A stretch of 40,521 nucleotides of DNA from IMG/VR virus record IMGVR_UViG_3300027852_000085, positions 1 through 40,521 of that record. One strand, 5' to 3'. Source of the DNA: a virus. Position 1 is the stretch's first letter; every line of letters begins with the position of its first letter. Below are positions 1 to 7,032 of the stretch, piece by piece. A model generated the notes under the pieces. The model worked only from the letters and a program-made list of their open reading frames with translations, had not been told where the DNA came from and searched no databases. The position numbers were made by a program, and so were the translations under genes.

Positions 1-132
1 AAAAACCCTGCCGCTAATGCATTTGCAGTTGCGTCTTGAAATAACGCAACTGATGGAATACACGTCCCTCCTCCCTCTACAGAAGCCGTGATACAGTTAA
101 AAGTTAGAAATAATCTATTTGTTGCTTTAGTT
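1..132. repeat. Left copy of terminal redundancy
   Basis: Positions 7-132 are identical to 40396-40521. Positions 1-5 also match 40390-40394, and the only difference is C at 6 versus A at 40395, which is synonymous (Gly) in the gene that crosses the junction. A 126-bp exact end overlap is what a circular or circularly permuted molecule gives when assembled as a linear contig. It could instead be a true short terminal repeat. The overlap lies inside a coding sequence, which makes a physical genome end here less likely. Confidence 0.9.
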
Positions 133-305
133 GGGGTTATAGTCAGAGTAAGCAACTCTGTTCCATCTGTCTGCTGAGGAATCGCGTCTCCTGTAGGATT
201 TATAACAGTAGTTATAGTAGCAAAAGCACCAGTTGACGTTTGAAGCCATTGTGCTGTGTTTCCAGGACTAATTCCACCAGCCGATAAAGAACCTTGTTGT
301 GACAT
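1..305 (-). CDS. Fibre-tip-like small tail protein, N-terminal part (continues from the right end)
   Basis: The ATG is at 305-303 and overlaps the stop of the upstream gene (TAATG). The 101 codons present encode a start MSQQGSLSAGG followed by beta-rich sequence. When the window ends are joined, the frame continues at 40391 to a stop at 40182, giving about 170 residues. Motifs such as LTLTITPTKATNRLFLTF and ALFQDATANALAAGF are typical of a small beta-sandwich domain found at the tips of many phage tail fibres, where it probably binds receptor or caps the fibre. It sits among fibre genes and directly upstream of the tail-assembly chaperone. Receptor binding is inferred from family and context. 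Confidence 0.65.
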   Translation of the reverse strand, partial: MSQQGSLSAGGISPGNTAQWLQTSTGAFATITTVINPTGDAIPQQTDGTELLTLTITPTKATNRLFLTFNCITASVEGGGTCIPSVALFQDATANALAAGF

Positions 306-646
306 TATACACCTCCTTCAGCGAACATTACCTCAATCCATAATGAACCAGTAGTCGGCGCTCCAGAAACTCTTCTTGCGTAAAAGATTGTGCCTTTTTT
401 TAACAACAATCCTTTGCTAATTTCATTTGTCGTTAAATCAAGTAATTTAAAACTAGTTGCAGCTACTCTTAGGTGATCAGTTAATCCATCAAATGAAATA
501 TATACCTCATCATCTGTATTATTTGTTATTCCTATAAGTCGTGCCATATCAGAAGTTGCAGTACCAACTGCTGCATAAGCAGCTCCAATGTCGCCAAAGT
601 CAGCTTCCCTTATTTCCTCAAAGGCTACTCTTTTGCCATAAGCCAT
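305..646 (-). CDS. Small virion-type protein, paralogue of the upstream gene
   Basis: 113 residues. It shares a clear pattern with the neighbour at 659-1003: FG..AA.Y..VGTA.S..AR near the N-terminus, N.TD....S.DG..DH, then LLD.T.N, G..L..GT..Y and G.P..GS. The pair therefore arose by tandem duplication and then diverged (roughly one third identical by eye). The sequence is beta-rich without signal peptide or membrane segment. It lies between fibre genes, and its stop overlaps the start of the fibre-tip gene. A tail or head decoration role is inferred from position only. Confidence 0.7.
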   Translation of the reverse strand: MAYGKRVAFEEIREADFGDIGAAYAAVGTATSDMARLIGITNNTDDEVYISFDGLTDHLRVAATSFKLLDLTTNEISKGLLLKKGTIFYARRVSGAPTTGSLWIEVMFAEGGV

Positions 647-658
647 ATCATATTCCTT

Positions 659-1003
659 TTATTCAGTTGCCCCGTAATATACAGTTACGTAAACAGAACC
701 ACTTGCAGGAATACCATCCTGTTTTACGTATATTCTAGTTCCTTCTGCAAGGTAAAAACCCTGATCCCTAGATTTATTAGCCGTAATATCCAATAAAAGA
801 TATGCATTTGAGGCTAGTGGAAAGTGATCATCGACTCCGTCGTATGAAAACATCAAAACTACATCTGTTAAATTTTGTATGTGAAGAATTCTAGCTGGAT
901 TACTTATAGCTGTACCCACCCCTGTATATCCAGCTGCGACAGATCCAAAAGCTAGCGATCGAGCTGCTTCAGGAACCAATCTTATCGCTTGAGATATTGC
1001 CAT
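659..1003 (-). CDS. Small virion-type protein, first member of a tandem pair
   Basis: 114 residues (MAISQAIRLVPEAARSLAFG...). Two ATGs stand in a row (1006 and 1003). The GGAGG is one base from the first and four from the second, so 1003 is the better start. It is homologous to the next gene (305-646), with the same DG..DH and GT..Y.K..G.P..GS landmarks. It is the first gene after a 13-bp hairpin (1022-1065). No enzyme motif is visible. Probably structural, from its location in the fibre operon. Confidence 0.7.
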   Translation of the reverse strand: MAISQAIRLVPEAARSLAFGSVAAGYTGVGTAISNPARILHIQNLTDVVLMFSYDGVDDHFPLASNAYLLLDITANKSRDQGFYLAEGTRIYVKQDGIPASGSVYVTVYYGATE

Positions 1004-1021
1004 CATCCCTCCTTATTTTTT

Positions 1022-1065
1022 ACTCATTGCGCAGCGTGCATGGAGAACAACACTGCGCAATGAGT
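1022..1065 (-). promoter_or_regulatory. Perfect 13-bp inverted repeat upstream of an RBS
   Basis: The arm ACTCATTGCGCAG (1022-1034) is exactly complementary to 1053-1065, with an 18-nt loop. In the minus-strand transcript the hairpin lies just before AAAAAATAAGGAGGG, the RBS of the 659-1003 gene. It has no U-tract on either strand, so it is not a standard terminator. It may stabilise or process the mRNA or modulate translation of the downstream pair. Its arm resembles that of the hairpin at 2025-2076 (both contain ACTCAT and then GCG). Confidence 0.55.
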
Positions 1066-1074
1066 CCAAAGTGA

Positions 1075-1356
1075 TTATTTAGCTTCTTTACTATCGGCTT
1101 CTTTTTCAGCTTTCTTTAGCGCTTCTTCTTTTTGCTTTTCAACTGCCTCTGAAAAAAGACGTGCTATTTCATTGGCTGCATTAACAGCTGCATCATAACA
1201 CTCCTTAAGAGGGGTATTAAAAGGCATTGAAAATGTAAATTTTCTACCTTCTGTTCCATCAACGGTTATTACCATATTATTTGAAACAACAGTCTTCATT
1301 TCTGGAAATTTCTCTTTCTGATTTGCTTCTTCTTGCTTCTTCGTATCTTCGCTCAT
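1075..1356 (-). CDS. Small charged protein, unknown
   Basis: 93 residues. Lys/Glu-rich ends flank a short ordered core (VVSNNMVITVDGTEGRKFTFSM), and the last 40 residues look like one long charged helix rich in Ala, Glu and Lys. There is no signal peptide or membrane segment. It sits between the HNH endonuclease and the tandem virion-type pair, with a good RBS (AAGGAG). Not recognised. Residence in the fibre operon suggests an accessory tail or assembly role, but nothing in the sequence proves it. Confidence 0.6.
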   Translation of the reverse strand: MSEDTKKQEEANQKEKFPEMKTVVSNNMVITVDGTEGRKFTFSMPFNTPLKECYDAAVNAANEIARLFSEAVEKQKEEALKKAEKEADSKEAK

Positions 1357-1403
1357 CGTTCTCCTTAAAGGTTAAGAAATACTATCTTTTTTATTGTAGC
1401 ACT

Positions 1404-2033
1404 TTACTTGTCATCGATGCCAGGGCTTGCAACATGCTTCCATGTTCTCTCCTTCTTAATATCATCAATAGTTACCCAGTGAACGTTAAAATCCCTAGAC
1501 AATCGCGCGCAAGTGACACCATCATTTAGCTTTTCCTTAATTATTCTAACTTGAGCAACAGTTAGCTTTATACCTGGATGTCTTTTTTTAAGAACCATAT
1601 CTATCATATTGTCGCTATAGGTACCAAGGAACAGGTGTTTCGGATTTACGCAGTGCCTGACGTCGCAGGAATGCAATACATTAAGCTTTGGAACTTCTAC
1701 CTGCTTATTGTGTATCATCCACGAAGCCACATGCCCTCCTATACTTTTACCACGAGCGCCATATGTAATCCTTGTATATCCATCTGGACGTATAAAGCCG
1801 TTCCAACCCCAACATCCTTCTGTTTTTTCTACTTTTGACATAAGCCTTCGCTTTAAGTTTTCCAAAACATCTTCTTTAGATGATGACTCATGAAAATGTA
1901 CTCTATTTCCATAATTACACTCATGACAAACCCGGCGTCTTTTTTGTCTTTTTGAACTACTGCAAAAAGGAAAGCTCTCTATCGACCTAACCTTTTTGCA
2001 CACTTTACATACTCGCTCTGTTTCTAGACTCAT
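1404..2033 (-). CDS. HNH homing-type endonuclease with zinc finger and HTH
   Basis: 209 residues. The N-terminus carries two CxxC pairs (Cys9/12 and Cys36/39) around a basic stretch, a likely zinc finger. The middle holds the HNH signature: W.GWNGF, a GGHVASW segment, then LHSCDVRHCVNPKHL and GTYSDNM. The C-terminus (LTVAQVRIIKEKLNDG...LSRDFNV) looks like a helix-turn-helix. Such free-standing phage HNH proteins nick or cut DNA and spread by homing. It is inserted between the first fibre gene and the rest of the fibre operon. The start ATG lies in the 3' arm of a 15-bp hairpin (2025-2076), so translation from long transcripts is probably repressed. Confidence 0.85.
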   Translation of the reverse strand: MSLETERVCKVCKKVRSIESFPFCSSSKRQKRRRVCHECNYGNRVHFHESSSKEDVLENLKRRLMSKVEKTEGCWGWNGFIRPDGYTRITYGARGKSIGGHVASWMIHNKQVEVPKLNVLHSCDVRHCVNPKHLFLGTYSDNMIDMVLKKRHPGIKLTVAQVRIIKEKLNDGVTCARLSRDFNVHWVTIDDIKKERTWKHVASPGIDDK

Positions 2034-2076
2034 GCGTAACTCCTAATAAATAAACTTGAACTTACGCATGAGTCTA
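2025..2076 (-). promoter_or_regulatory. 15-bp hairpin sequestering the HNH start codon
   Basis: TAGACTCATGCGTAA (2025-2039) pairs perfectly with 2062-2076. In the minus-strand RNA the 3' arm contains the AUG of the HNH gene, and the 22-nt loop carries its Shine-Dalgarno (UAGGAG). Known precedent: phage T4 homing endonucleases such as I-TevI are silenced on long transcripts by hairpins that hide the ribosome site. The same control is inferred here. Confidence 0.65.
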
Positions 2077-2105
2077 TCACCTTTTAAAAATTAAGGGTAG
2101 TTTAC

Positions 2106-4157
2106 TCAGGCTGCTAGGATCCAGAAGGTAATCAAAACATCCCCGTTTAGCGCTGCAGCGCCATTATTGGTTAATGTGACTGTAAACGATCCGGCGCCAG
2201 GAGTTACTCTTGTGACGGACATCTGAGCATCGTTAGCACCGAGGTTACTTGCACTAACTAATATCCCACTACCGACTGTGCATACTGAGTTGGTAATTGT
2301 GAACACCTGTGTTGCTGCAGAGGCAGTTGTTAAACCAGTGAAAGTACTTACGCCGACGTTAGCGTTTACAGTTGAAGTAGCTGCAGCTTGAGAGTCAGTA
2401 GCAGGAACAACATCAACGATGCCTGCAGCTTCTAGAGAGATACCGCCTGTACCAGACTGAACTATTGTTGCAGATGTTGTGTTTGTTGAGCCAACGGTTA
2501 CTGGACGAGCTGCCGCACCGGTACCAATGTTAACAGCTTGAGCATCTGCATCAGTACCTATGTTGATTGCGCCACCATCAGAGTTAATACCTATGGCACC
2601 AGCTGCATCTATATCAATAACACCAAGACCATCAATTGTGACGGCGCCTGTTCCGGCCTGTAAAGTTGTAGCTGATGCACCTGTAAGAGAACCAACCGTT
2701 GTAGCATGAGCTATAGCGTTTGACCCAATCTCTACAGCACCAGTACCAGCGTCAAGTACCACAGAGGTTGCACCTGTTGCATTACCCATTGTAATCGTAC
2801 GAGCTGCAGCACCTGTACCAATATTGATGTTTTGAGCTACAGCATCAACACCAATACCTATTGTTCCAGCTGAAGATTCTATAGTTACAGCATCAGTTGC
2901 ATCCATTGCATATGTGCCACCACTGGTAACCTGTATTCCACCAGTTCCTGATTGAACTATTACATTTGAAGTTGTGTTTGTTGAACCTACGGTAACTGTG
3001 TGTGCAGTTGCGTTAGTACCTACGGTGACATCACCAGTACCACAGTTAATGTCAACTGCAGTAGCGGCTGTTCCATTACCAATTGTTATTGTTCTAGCTG
3101 CAGCGCCTGTACCAATGTTGATATTTTGAGCATCTGCATCGCTACCAATTCCTATAACTCCAGCTGAAGAGTTAAGCTCTAGCACTCCAGTTGCATCAAC
3201 TAGTACAGCATCAGATGACGTTACAGTTACATCTCCTGTACCTGACTGTACAACTGTAGCTGCACCTCCTGTTGTAGAACCAATTGTTACAGTATGAGCA
3301 GCAGCGTCTGCACCAACACTAATAGCAGCGGTTCCAGATTCGACGCTTATTGCTCCATTTGCAGTTACAACGCTTATACCACCAGTTCCTGCATCAATAT
3401 CAATACCTCCGGCAGCATCTGATGCATCAATTATAACTGCATTGGCTGCTGCAAGACCACCATCAATGGTTATACCGCCATCATCTGATTCAAGATGAAC
3501 AGAGTCTGTACCTGTTCCTTGGTCAGCATAAAGGTGAATTGTTTCAGAAGTACCACCATTTGCATGAAGATAGATATCATCGGCCGCATCGTTTGTAGAG
3601 GTAATTGTGCATATTCCAGCCGTCATGGTGAAATCAATTGCAGCAGTTAGAGAACCAGCAACAGACGGGCTGTTATCAAGGTTAACTGTCATATTGCCAC
3701 CGGCACCAACCGTATTCATATTTACTCCACCAACTACAGTAATAACGCCAGCAATAGGAGTAGCCGTTCCAGCATCACCATCAAGGGATGTAAGAGCTGC
3801 GACACCGGCTGCTTCAAGGTTGATTGTGCTTGCACCGTTTGTAATTGTTACTGAGCCGCCAGTAGACGTTAAATTGGCCCAAGCTGGATCAGCTCCTGTT
3901 GAACCTATCCATAGCTGACCGTTTGTTCCAGCTGTTGGAATATCAGAAAGAACCTGCCATGTAGCGACATTAGCTGTGATATTTACCAATATATATGCCT
4001 GGTTGGCGCTAGTATCTATCCAAATTGCACCCATATCGGACGTATCCGCAGTTGTAGGACCCCTTGTATCTGAAATAATAGGCGATTGATAGATGCCTTC
4101 GAGTTGATCAGGATTGAAGACATTGTATCTAAGATTCCTTTTCTTATTAACTGCCAT
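2106..4157 (-). CDS. Large repeat-rich tail fibre / fibre shaft protein
   Basis: 683 residues. The first 90 residues include VFNPDQLEGIYQSP and a shared fibre cassette (NGQLWIGSTGADPAWANL then SVTITNGASTINLEA). From about residue 130 to 600 short repeats recur: variants of AQNINIGTGAAARTITIGN, AHTVTVGS and VIVQSGTG, low in aromatic residues. These are typical of triple beta-helical or beta-solenoid shafts. The C-terminus ends in FTVTLTNNGAAALNGDVLITFWILAA, like fibre tips. The ATG at 4157 is preferred over the GTG at 4160 because GGAGG sits five bases before it. First gene of the fibre operon. Adsorption function is inferred. Confidence 0.75.
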   Translation of the reverse strand: MAVNKKRNLRYNVFNPDQLEGIYQSPIISDTRGPTTADTSDMGAIWIDTSANQAYILVNITANVATWQVLSDIPTAGTNGQLWIGSTGADPAWANLTSTGGSVTITNGASTINLEAAGVAALTSLDGDAGTATPIAGVITVVGGVNMNTVGAGGNMTVNLDNSPSVAGSLTAAIDFTMTAGICTITSTNDAADDIYLHANGGTSETIHLYADQGTGTDSVHLESDDGGITIDGGLAAANAVIIDASDAAGGIDIDAGTGGISVVTANGAISVESGTAAISVGADAAAHTVTIGSTTGGAATVVQSGTGDVTVTSSDAVLVDATGVLELNSSAGVIGIGSDADAQNINIGTGAAARTITIGNGTAATAVDINCGTGDVTVGTNATAHTVTVGSTNTTSNVIVQSGTGGIQVTSGGTYAMDATDAVTIESSAGTIGIGVDAVAQNINIGTGAAARTITMGNATGATSVVLDAGTGAVEIGSNAIAHATTVGSLTGASATTLQAGTGAVTIDGLGVIDIDAAGAIGINSDGGAINIGTDADAQAVNIGTGAAARPVTVGSTNTTSATIVQSGTGGISLEAAGIVDVVPATDSQAAATSTVNANVGVSTFTGLTTASAATQVFTITNSVCTVGSGILVSASNLGANDAQMSVTRVTPGAGSFTVTLTNNGAAALNGDVLITFWILAA

Positions 4158-4223
4158 CACTTCCTCCTTGTTATTAGTAAAAATTTTATTATCTATTTCA
4201 CACTAACAGACGATCTAGAGCTT

Positions 4224-4253
4224 ATACTAAAGCTTTAAATCTTTAGTTGACAA
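4224..4253 (-). promoter_or_regulatory. Candidate promoter for the fibre operon
   Basis: On the minus strand TTGTCA (4253-4248) and TAGTAT (4229-4224) are 18 bp apart and face the fibre gene. The -35 overlaps the -35 of the divergent plus-strand promoter by five bases, so the two promoters probably compete. The -10 match is only moderate. Confidence 0.35.
4226..4247. promoter_or_regulatory. Dyad between divergent promoters (operator candidate)
   Basis: ACTAAAG (4226-4232) and CTTTAGT (4241-4247) form a 7-bp inverted repeat with an AT-rich 8-bp centre containing AAAGCTTT. It abuts the plus-strand -35 and lies inside the candidate minus-strand promoter. That is a natural place for a repressor such as one of the phage RHH proteins. 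Confidence 0.4.
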
Positions 4254-4275
4254 GAGCAATATACAATGGTATGAT
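4247..4275 (+). promoter_or_regulatory. Strong sigma70-type promoter for the export cassette
   Basis: TTGACA (4247-4252), a 17-bp spacer and TATGAT (4270-4275): a full consensus -35 and 5/6 -10. Transcription would start near 4282. A dyad (ATATCAATA at 4277-4285 with TATTGATAT at 4309-4317, plus inner TAACG/CGTTA at 4293-4307) covers the start site and could be an operator or a leader hairpin. Confidence 0.75.
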
Positions 4276-4362
4276 TATATCAATAGAAATGGTAACGATA
4301 GGCGTTATTATTGATATGTTTTTTAAGTTATTATTGGGAAATAGGGGTAAGAGAAGGGAAAA

Positions 4363-4740
4363 ATGATGAATAAACTAATGAAAATGATTGCTTTTTGTTG
4401 CTGCATGGGGGTTGTAACAGGTAATTTGGTAGCTCGAAGAGGTACTTCTGTACCTACTGTTTGTGCTAATGATAGTGGTCAAACCAGACCAATTACGCGA
4501 AGAGAAGCTGAAAGAGAACGTAGACGAATAGAGAACTATAGAAAATTCTCTAGTCATACACCGCCGGTAAGGCATCATCCTTTGCTCAAAAGGGCTTCTT
4601 GGACGCTTTTCAAGCTACTTATAGGTGCTGGGCTAGGAATAGGTGCACTCGTTGTATTGCAAAATCCTATAGCGGCCAAAGCTGTCTTAGTAGGCGGATA
4701 TGCCAGTGCAGGGCTTTTCCTTAAACAGCTATTTGGATAA
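4363..4740 (+). CDS. Exported helical-hairpin protein (family member 1)
   Basis: 125 residues. The N-terminus MNKLMKMIAFCCCMGVVTG followed by NLVA is a Sec signal peptide with cleavage probably after Ala near residue 25. A polar, Arg-rich middle (TRREAERERRRIENYRK) follows. The C-terminus (about 80-125) holds two hydrophobic, Gly-rich helices joined by NP and ends in LFG. The same layout recurs in the gene at 6106 and more distantly at 5450. It could insert in a membrane from the periplasmic side. ATGs at 4363 and 4366 are both usable; the second has better RBS spacing. First gene after a near-consensus promoter. Function unknown. Confidence 0.75.
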   Translation: MMNKLMKMIAFCCCMGVVTGNLVARRGTSVPTVCANDSGQTRPITRREAERERRRIENYRKFSSHTPPVRHHPLLKRASWTLFKLLIGAGLGIGALVVLQNPIAAKAVLVGGYASAGLFLKQLFG

Positions 4741-4749
4741 GGATTAATA

Positions 4750-5232
4750 GTGAATATTACAAAGGAGCGTAGAGACAAAATACTCGCAAAACTCAATAAT
4801 TTTAGGATTATCTCAACTGATAACCCAGTTGCGGACTGTTACGGGTGGAGTGGCTCTGTGAAGAATAAGACTACTTCACCTCGTATTCTAATTGAAGGTA
4901 TAGTCGTTGGCGCTCATCGCGCTGCATGGATGGCTGAATATGGCAAAATACCCACAAATCAGTACATACATAAAAGCTGCGAAAACAAACTATGTACTAA
5001 TCCGAAACACTTGTTTATATCGCCCAGTAGAATAAATGAGCATAAAACAGGCAAAAAGCCATATGTAAGGCCCGGTAGAGAACGATTATCCGTAGACCTA
5101 CCAGCATCTCTAGTGCAAGAAATTCGTAGAATAGCGTCAAGATACCATCAAACTATCACGAAATACCTACTTAAACGCCTTTCTGAGGTCATGGAATATG
5201 AAAAAAGACTAGATAACAGAAATAAAAGCTAA
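4750..5232 (+). CDS. HNH endonuclease fused to a ribbon-helix-helix domain
   Basis: 160 residues from a GTG preceded by AAGGA. Residues about 30-95 form the HNH core: CYGWSG, then GAHRAAWMAEYGKIP, then HKSCENKLCTNPKHLF. Residues about 115-150 (RLSVDLPASLVQEIRRIASR and the helix after it) match an Arc/MetJ-type ribbon-helix-helix DNA-binding unit. The HNH part should cut DNA and the RHH part should choose the site or repress transcription. It interrupts the row of exported-protein genes, suggesting arrival by homing. It shares the HNH fold with the 1404-2033 protein but has a different accessory domain. Confidence 0.75.
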   Translation: MNITKERRDKILAKLNNFRIISTDNPVADCYGWSGSVKNKTTSPRILIEGIVVGAHRAAWMAEYGKIPTNQYIHKSCENKLCTNPKHLFISPSRINEHKTGKKPYVRPGRERLSVDLPASLVQEIRRIASRYHQTITKYLLKRLSEVMEYEKRLDNRNKS

Positions 5233-5243
5233 AAACAACCCTT

Positions 5244-5317
5244 TTATGGTGCTTTTTGAAAATGAGACGTATTAATTAACTGTGCAAATCAAAAACACCA
5301 CTCAAAAAGCACCATAA
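5244..5317. repeat. Inverted repeat with three related half-sites
   Basis: TTATGGTGCTTTTTGA (5244-5259) is exactly inverted at 5302-5317 with a 42-bp spacer. A third half-site, TCAAAAACACCA (5289-5300), stands in tandem with the right arm. The element fills the gap between the HNH-RHH gene and the promoter at 5359. It lacks a U-tract. It could be an operator array, an iteron-like site or a long RNA hairpin. Confidence 0.55.
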
Positions 5318-5358
5318 ATAGGGCAAAAACGACACCTTGATAATATTTTAAATAAATG

Positions 5359-5387
5359 TTGACAAGAATCATAGGCAATGCTATACT
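5359..5387 (+). promoter_or_regulatory. Strong sigma70-type promoter
   Basis: TTGACA (5359-5364), exactly 17 bp, then TATACT (5382-5387). The start site would be near 5394, about 56 bp before the exported protein gene. It lies about 40 bp downstream of the inverted repeat at 5244-5317, which could regulate it. Confidence 0.8.
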
Positions 5388-5449
5388 ATATATAGTAAGA
5401 GGTTATATTTTAATCGCGCCCTTGGGGGGTGCCAATGGAAAGGGTCATC

Positions 5450-6073
5450 ATGGAAAACTTAAAGAAAACATTATTATTCGTAGCGTTGTTGACAGTTATA
5501 TTCGGACAAGCAAAGTCTGCTCCTTGCGAGAAGGGTTCAGGCGGTTCATGGGCATCAAACATTGTTAATGCCATTGGATTTGGAGCAAAGGTCGTTGAAG
5601 CAAAAGAACCTGAATCATGGTATTCAAGTATTGCTTCAACAGGAGCAAGCATGCTTCCTTCACTTGCAGGTGTTGGAGCAATAGCCGCATCATCTTTACT
5701 TCCTTTTGGAGTAGGACCTGTTGCTGCCGTAGTTGCACCACATTTGATTGCTGCCGGAACAAGGTATGTAACAAAAAAGATCTCAGGTGTTGATCTAGCT
5801 AAAGTTCAATACGAAAATGAGCTTAAAGATGAAGTAGATGCATTAACCAAAAAAATGAAACGACGAGAAAAAAAGCATAAAAAGCTCATGAAGAGAATGG
5901 AACGTCAACGTCAACGTAGAAGAAAAAAGAGAAATCGACGCAGCTATGACGATGACTATGAGTACGACGATGATTATGAACAAACTAATGACTATATAAC
6001 AGAAGCATATGCTGATGATCGTGAACAAACTAACGACAACACAACAGAAGCATATACTAAGGAAAATAAGTAA
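5450..6073 (+). CDS. Exported helical-hairpin protein with charged tail (family member 2)
   Basis: 207 residues. Signal peptide MENLKKTLLFVALLTVIFG then QAKSA; cleavage likely after Ala24. Residues about 60-105 are a hydrophobic Gly/Ala-rich double segment (LAGVGAIAASSLLPFGVGPV then AAVVAPHLIAAGTRYV). A Lys/Arg-rich coiled-coil-like helix follows (about 125-165), then an acidic Tyr/Asp tail with two copies of EQTND..TEAY. The N-terminus parallels the next gene (METLKKTIL). Start 5450 is chosen for that match and AGGG spacing; ATG 5435, behind a GGGGGG run, is an alternative. Looks membrane-inserting and exported; function unknown. Confidence 0.7.
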   Translation: MENLKKTLLFVALLTVIFGQAKSAPCEKGSGGSWASNIVNAIGFGAKVVEAKEPESWYSSIASTGASMLPSLAGVGAIAASSLLPFGVGPVAAVVAPHLIAAGTRYVTKKISGVDLAKVQYENELKDEVDALTKKMKRREKKHKKLMKRMERQRQRRRKKRNRRSYDDDYEYDDDYEQTNDYITEAYADDREQTNDNTTEAYTKENK

Positions 6074-6105
6074 CTTTAATAACTAATTAATTCGGGGGGA
6101 TTAAA

Positions 6106-6624
6106 ATGGAAACACTTAAAAAAACTATATTGTTGACTTTGATGCTTGGAATAAGTACAGCAGGATTCGCTCAAAAATACAGTGCAACGTCAGACTATGA
6201 AAATGGAGAGTTCAAAACAAGGATTGCAGTAACATCCGATAGTTACATTAAAACTGGCTTAACGGTCGCAGCAAACAGAGCCTTGAATACAATTCTTTCA
6301 AGTAAGTTATTTACACTTGGAGCTACAACTATAGGCGCACTTGGACTATATAGCGCTTATACATTTGCTCTTGCTAATCCAGGAATTGCTATTCCAGCCG
6401 GAATATGCCTTTCAGGGGTAGCTGCTGTAAAAACATTCAGATGGTTATTTGGTAAGAAAACAACTCCTAGACCAGCTACAAGGCGTATGGAAATGCGCAG
6501 AGTGGACGACGACGATGCAGGAGAACCACCGCTAGAAATAGAAGTCCAAAATACTCAAGTAGCACCAGACGGTGGCATTCGCGGTAGACATAGGGTTAGA
6601 GCTGATAGACGCATACAACTTTAA
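6106..6624 (+). CDS. Exported helical-hairpin protein (family member 3)
   Basis: 172 residues. Signal peptide METLKKTILLTLMLGISTAG then FAQ, cleavage after Ala22. Residues about 60-120 contain two hydrophobic helices (LFTLGATTIGALGLYSAYTF, then NPGIAIPAGICLSGVAAVK) ending in LFGKK. The IGAL, NP and LFG landmarks match the C-terminus of the 4363-4740 product, so the genes are paralogues. The tail is charged and contains RGRHRVRADRR. The RBS is an unusual GGGGGG six bases before ATG. The gene ends just before a strong terminator. Role unknown. Confidence 0.7.
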   Translation: METLKKTILLTLMLGISTAGFAQKYSATSDYENGEFKTRIAVTSDSYIKTGLTVAANRALNTILSSKLFTLGATTIGALGLYSAYTFALANPGIAIPAGICLSGVAAVKTFRWLFGKKTTPRPATRRMEMRRVDDDDAGEPPLEIEVQNTQVAPDGGIRGRHRVRADRRIQL

Positions 6625-6656
6625 TTTAAATTAAATACCTAACCTAATCGGACCCG

Positions 6657-6698
6657 ATAATGGCTGTGTAGATACTTGCACAGCCATTATTTTTTTTA
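6657..6698 (+). terminator. Rho-independent terminator
   Basis: A 12-bp perfect stem (ATAATGGCTGTG, 6657-6668, paired with 6679-6690), a 10-nt loop and a run of T immediately after. It ends the transcript of the exported-protein genes on the plus strand. Confidence 0.9.
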
Positions 6699-6774
6699 AT
6701 ACCTAGACCCGAATTCGTAAGATTTAATAGATTAGATTTGATTATATCTTTTGTTCTAAAGGGAAAGGGCAACT

Positions 6775-7032
6775 ATGAAATACATATTTTTGCTGGTTTT
6801 AACGCTATATTCTGGTAATATTCTGGCTAGAGATAGAAAAGAACCAAGAACTTACGTCTCTATTATTGAAATAAACAAGATGAGAAAGAAATTCCCCACA
6901 CTGAGTATCTATGAAGTTTACGATAAAATCGTACAGAGAAAAGTTCGCTCATTTTTCAAAGATGTAAAAAAACGAATAAAAGCTGTTCAGAAAATGCTTA
7001 AAATAACCAACAAGAAAGACAGGAAAAAATGA
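6775..7032 (+). CDS. Small exported basic protein
   Basis: 85 residues. Signal peptide MKYIFLLVLTLYSGNILA with cleavage after Ala18. The mature part is strongly basic and helical (RKVRSFFKDVKKRIKAVQKM, ending NKKDRKK), without cysteines. It follows the terminator at 6657-6698, so it needs its own promoter or read-through; only weak AT-rich -10-like sequences are visible upstream. Its stop overlaps the next start (ATGA at 7029), so the two are coupled. A cationic exported peptide could bind nucleic acid or membranes. Not recognised. Confidence 0.65.
   Translation: MKYIFLLVLTLYSGNILARDRKEPRTYVSIIEINKMRKKFPTLSIYEVYDKIVQRKVRSFFKDVKKRIKAVQKMLKITNKKDRKK

Noticed and set aside
2500-3400. Repeated DNA motifs as a direct-repeat array
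   Set aside because: The repeats are in frame and encode the shaft repeats of a fibre protein.
5410-5774. Minus-strand ORFs across the exported protein gene
   Set aside because: They are antisense to a gene with its own promoter, RBS and signal peptide, lack RBSs, and have low-complexity translations.
6720-6770. Promoter for the 6775 gene
   Set aside because: Only scattered AT-rich -10-like hexamers are present, with no -35 at proper spacing, so none was annotated.
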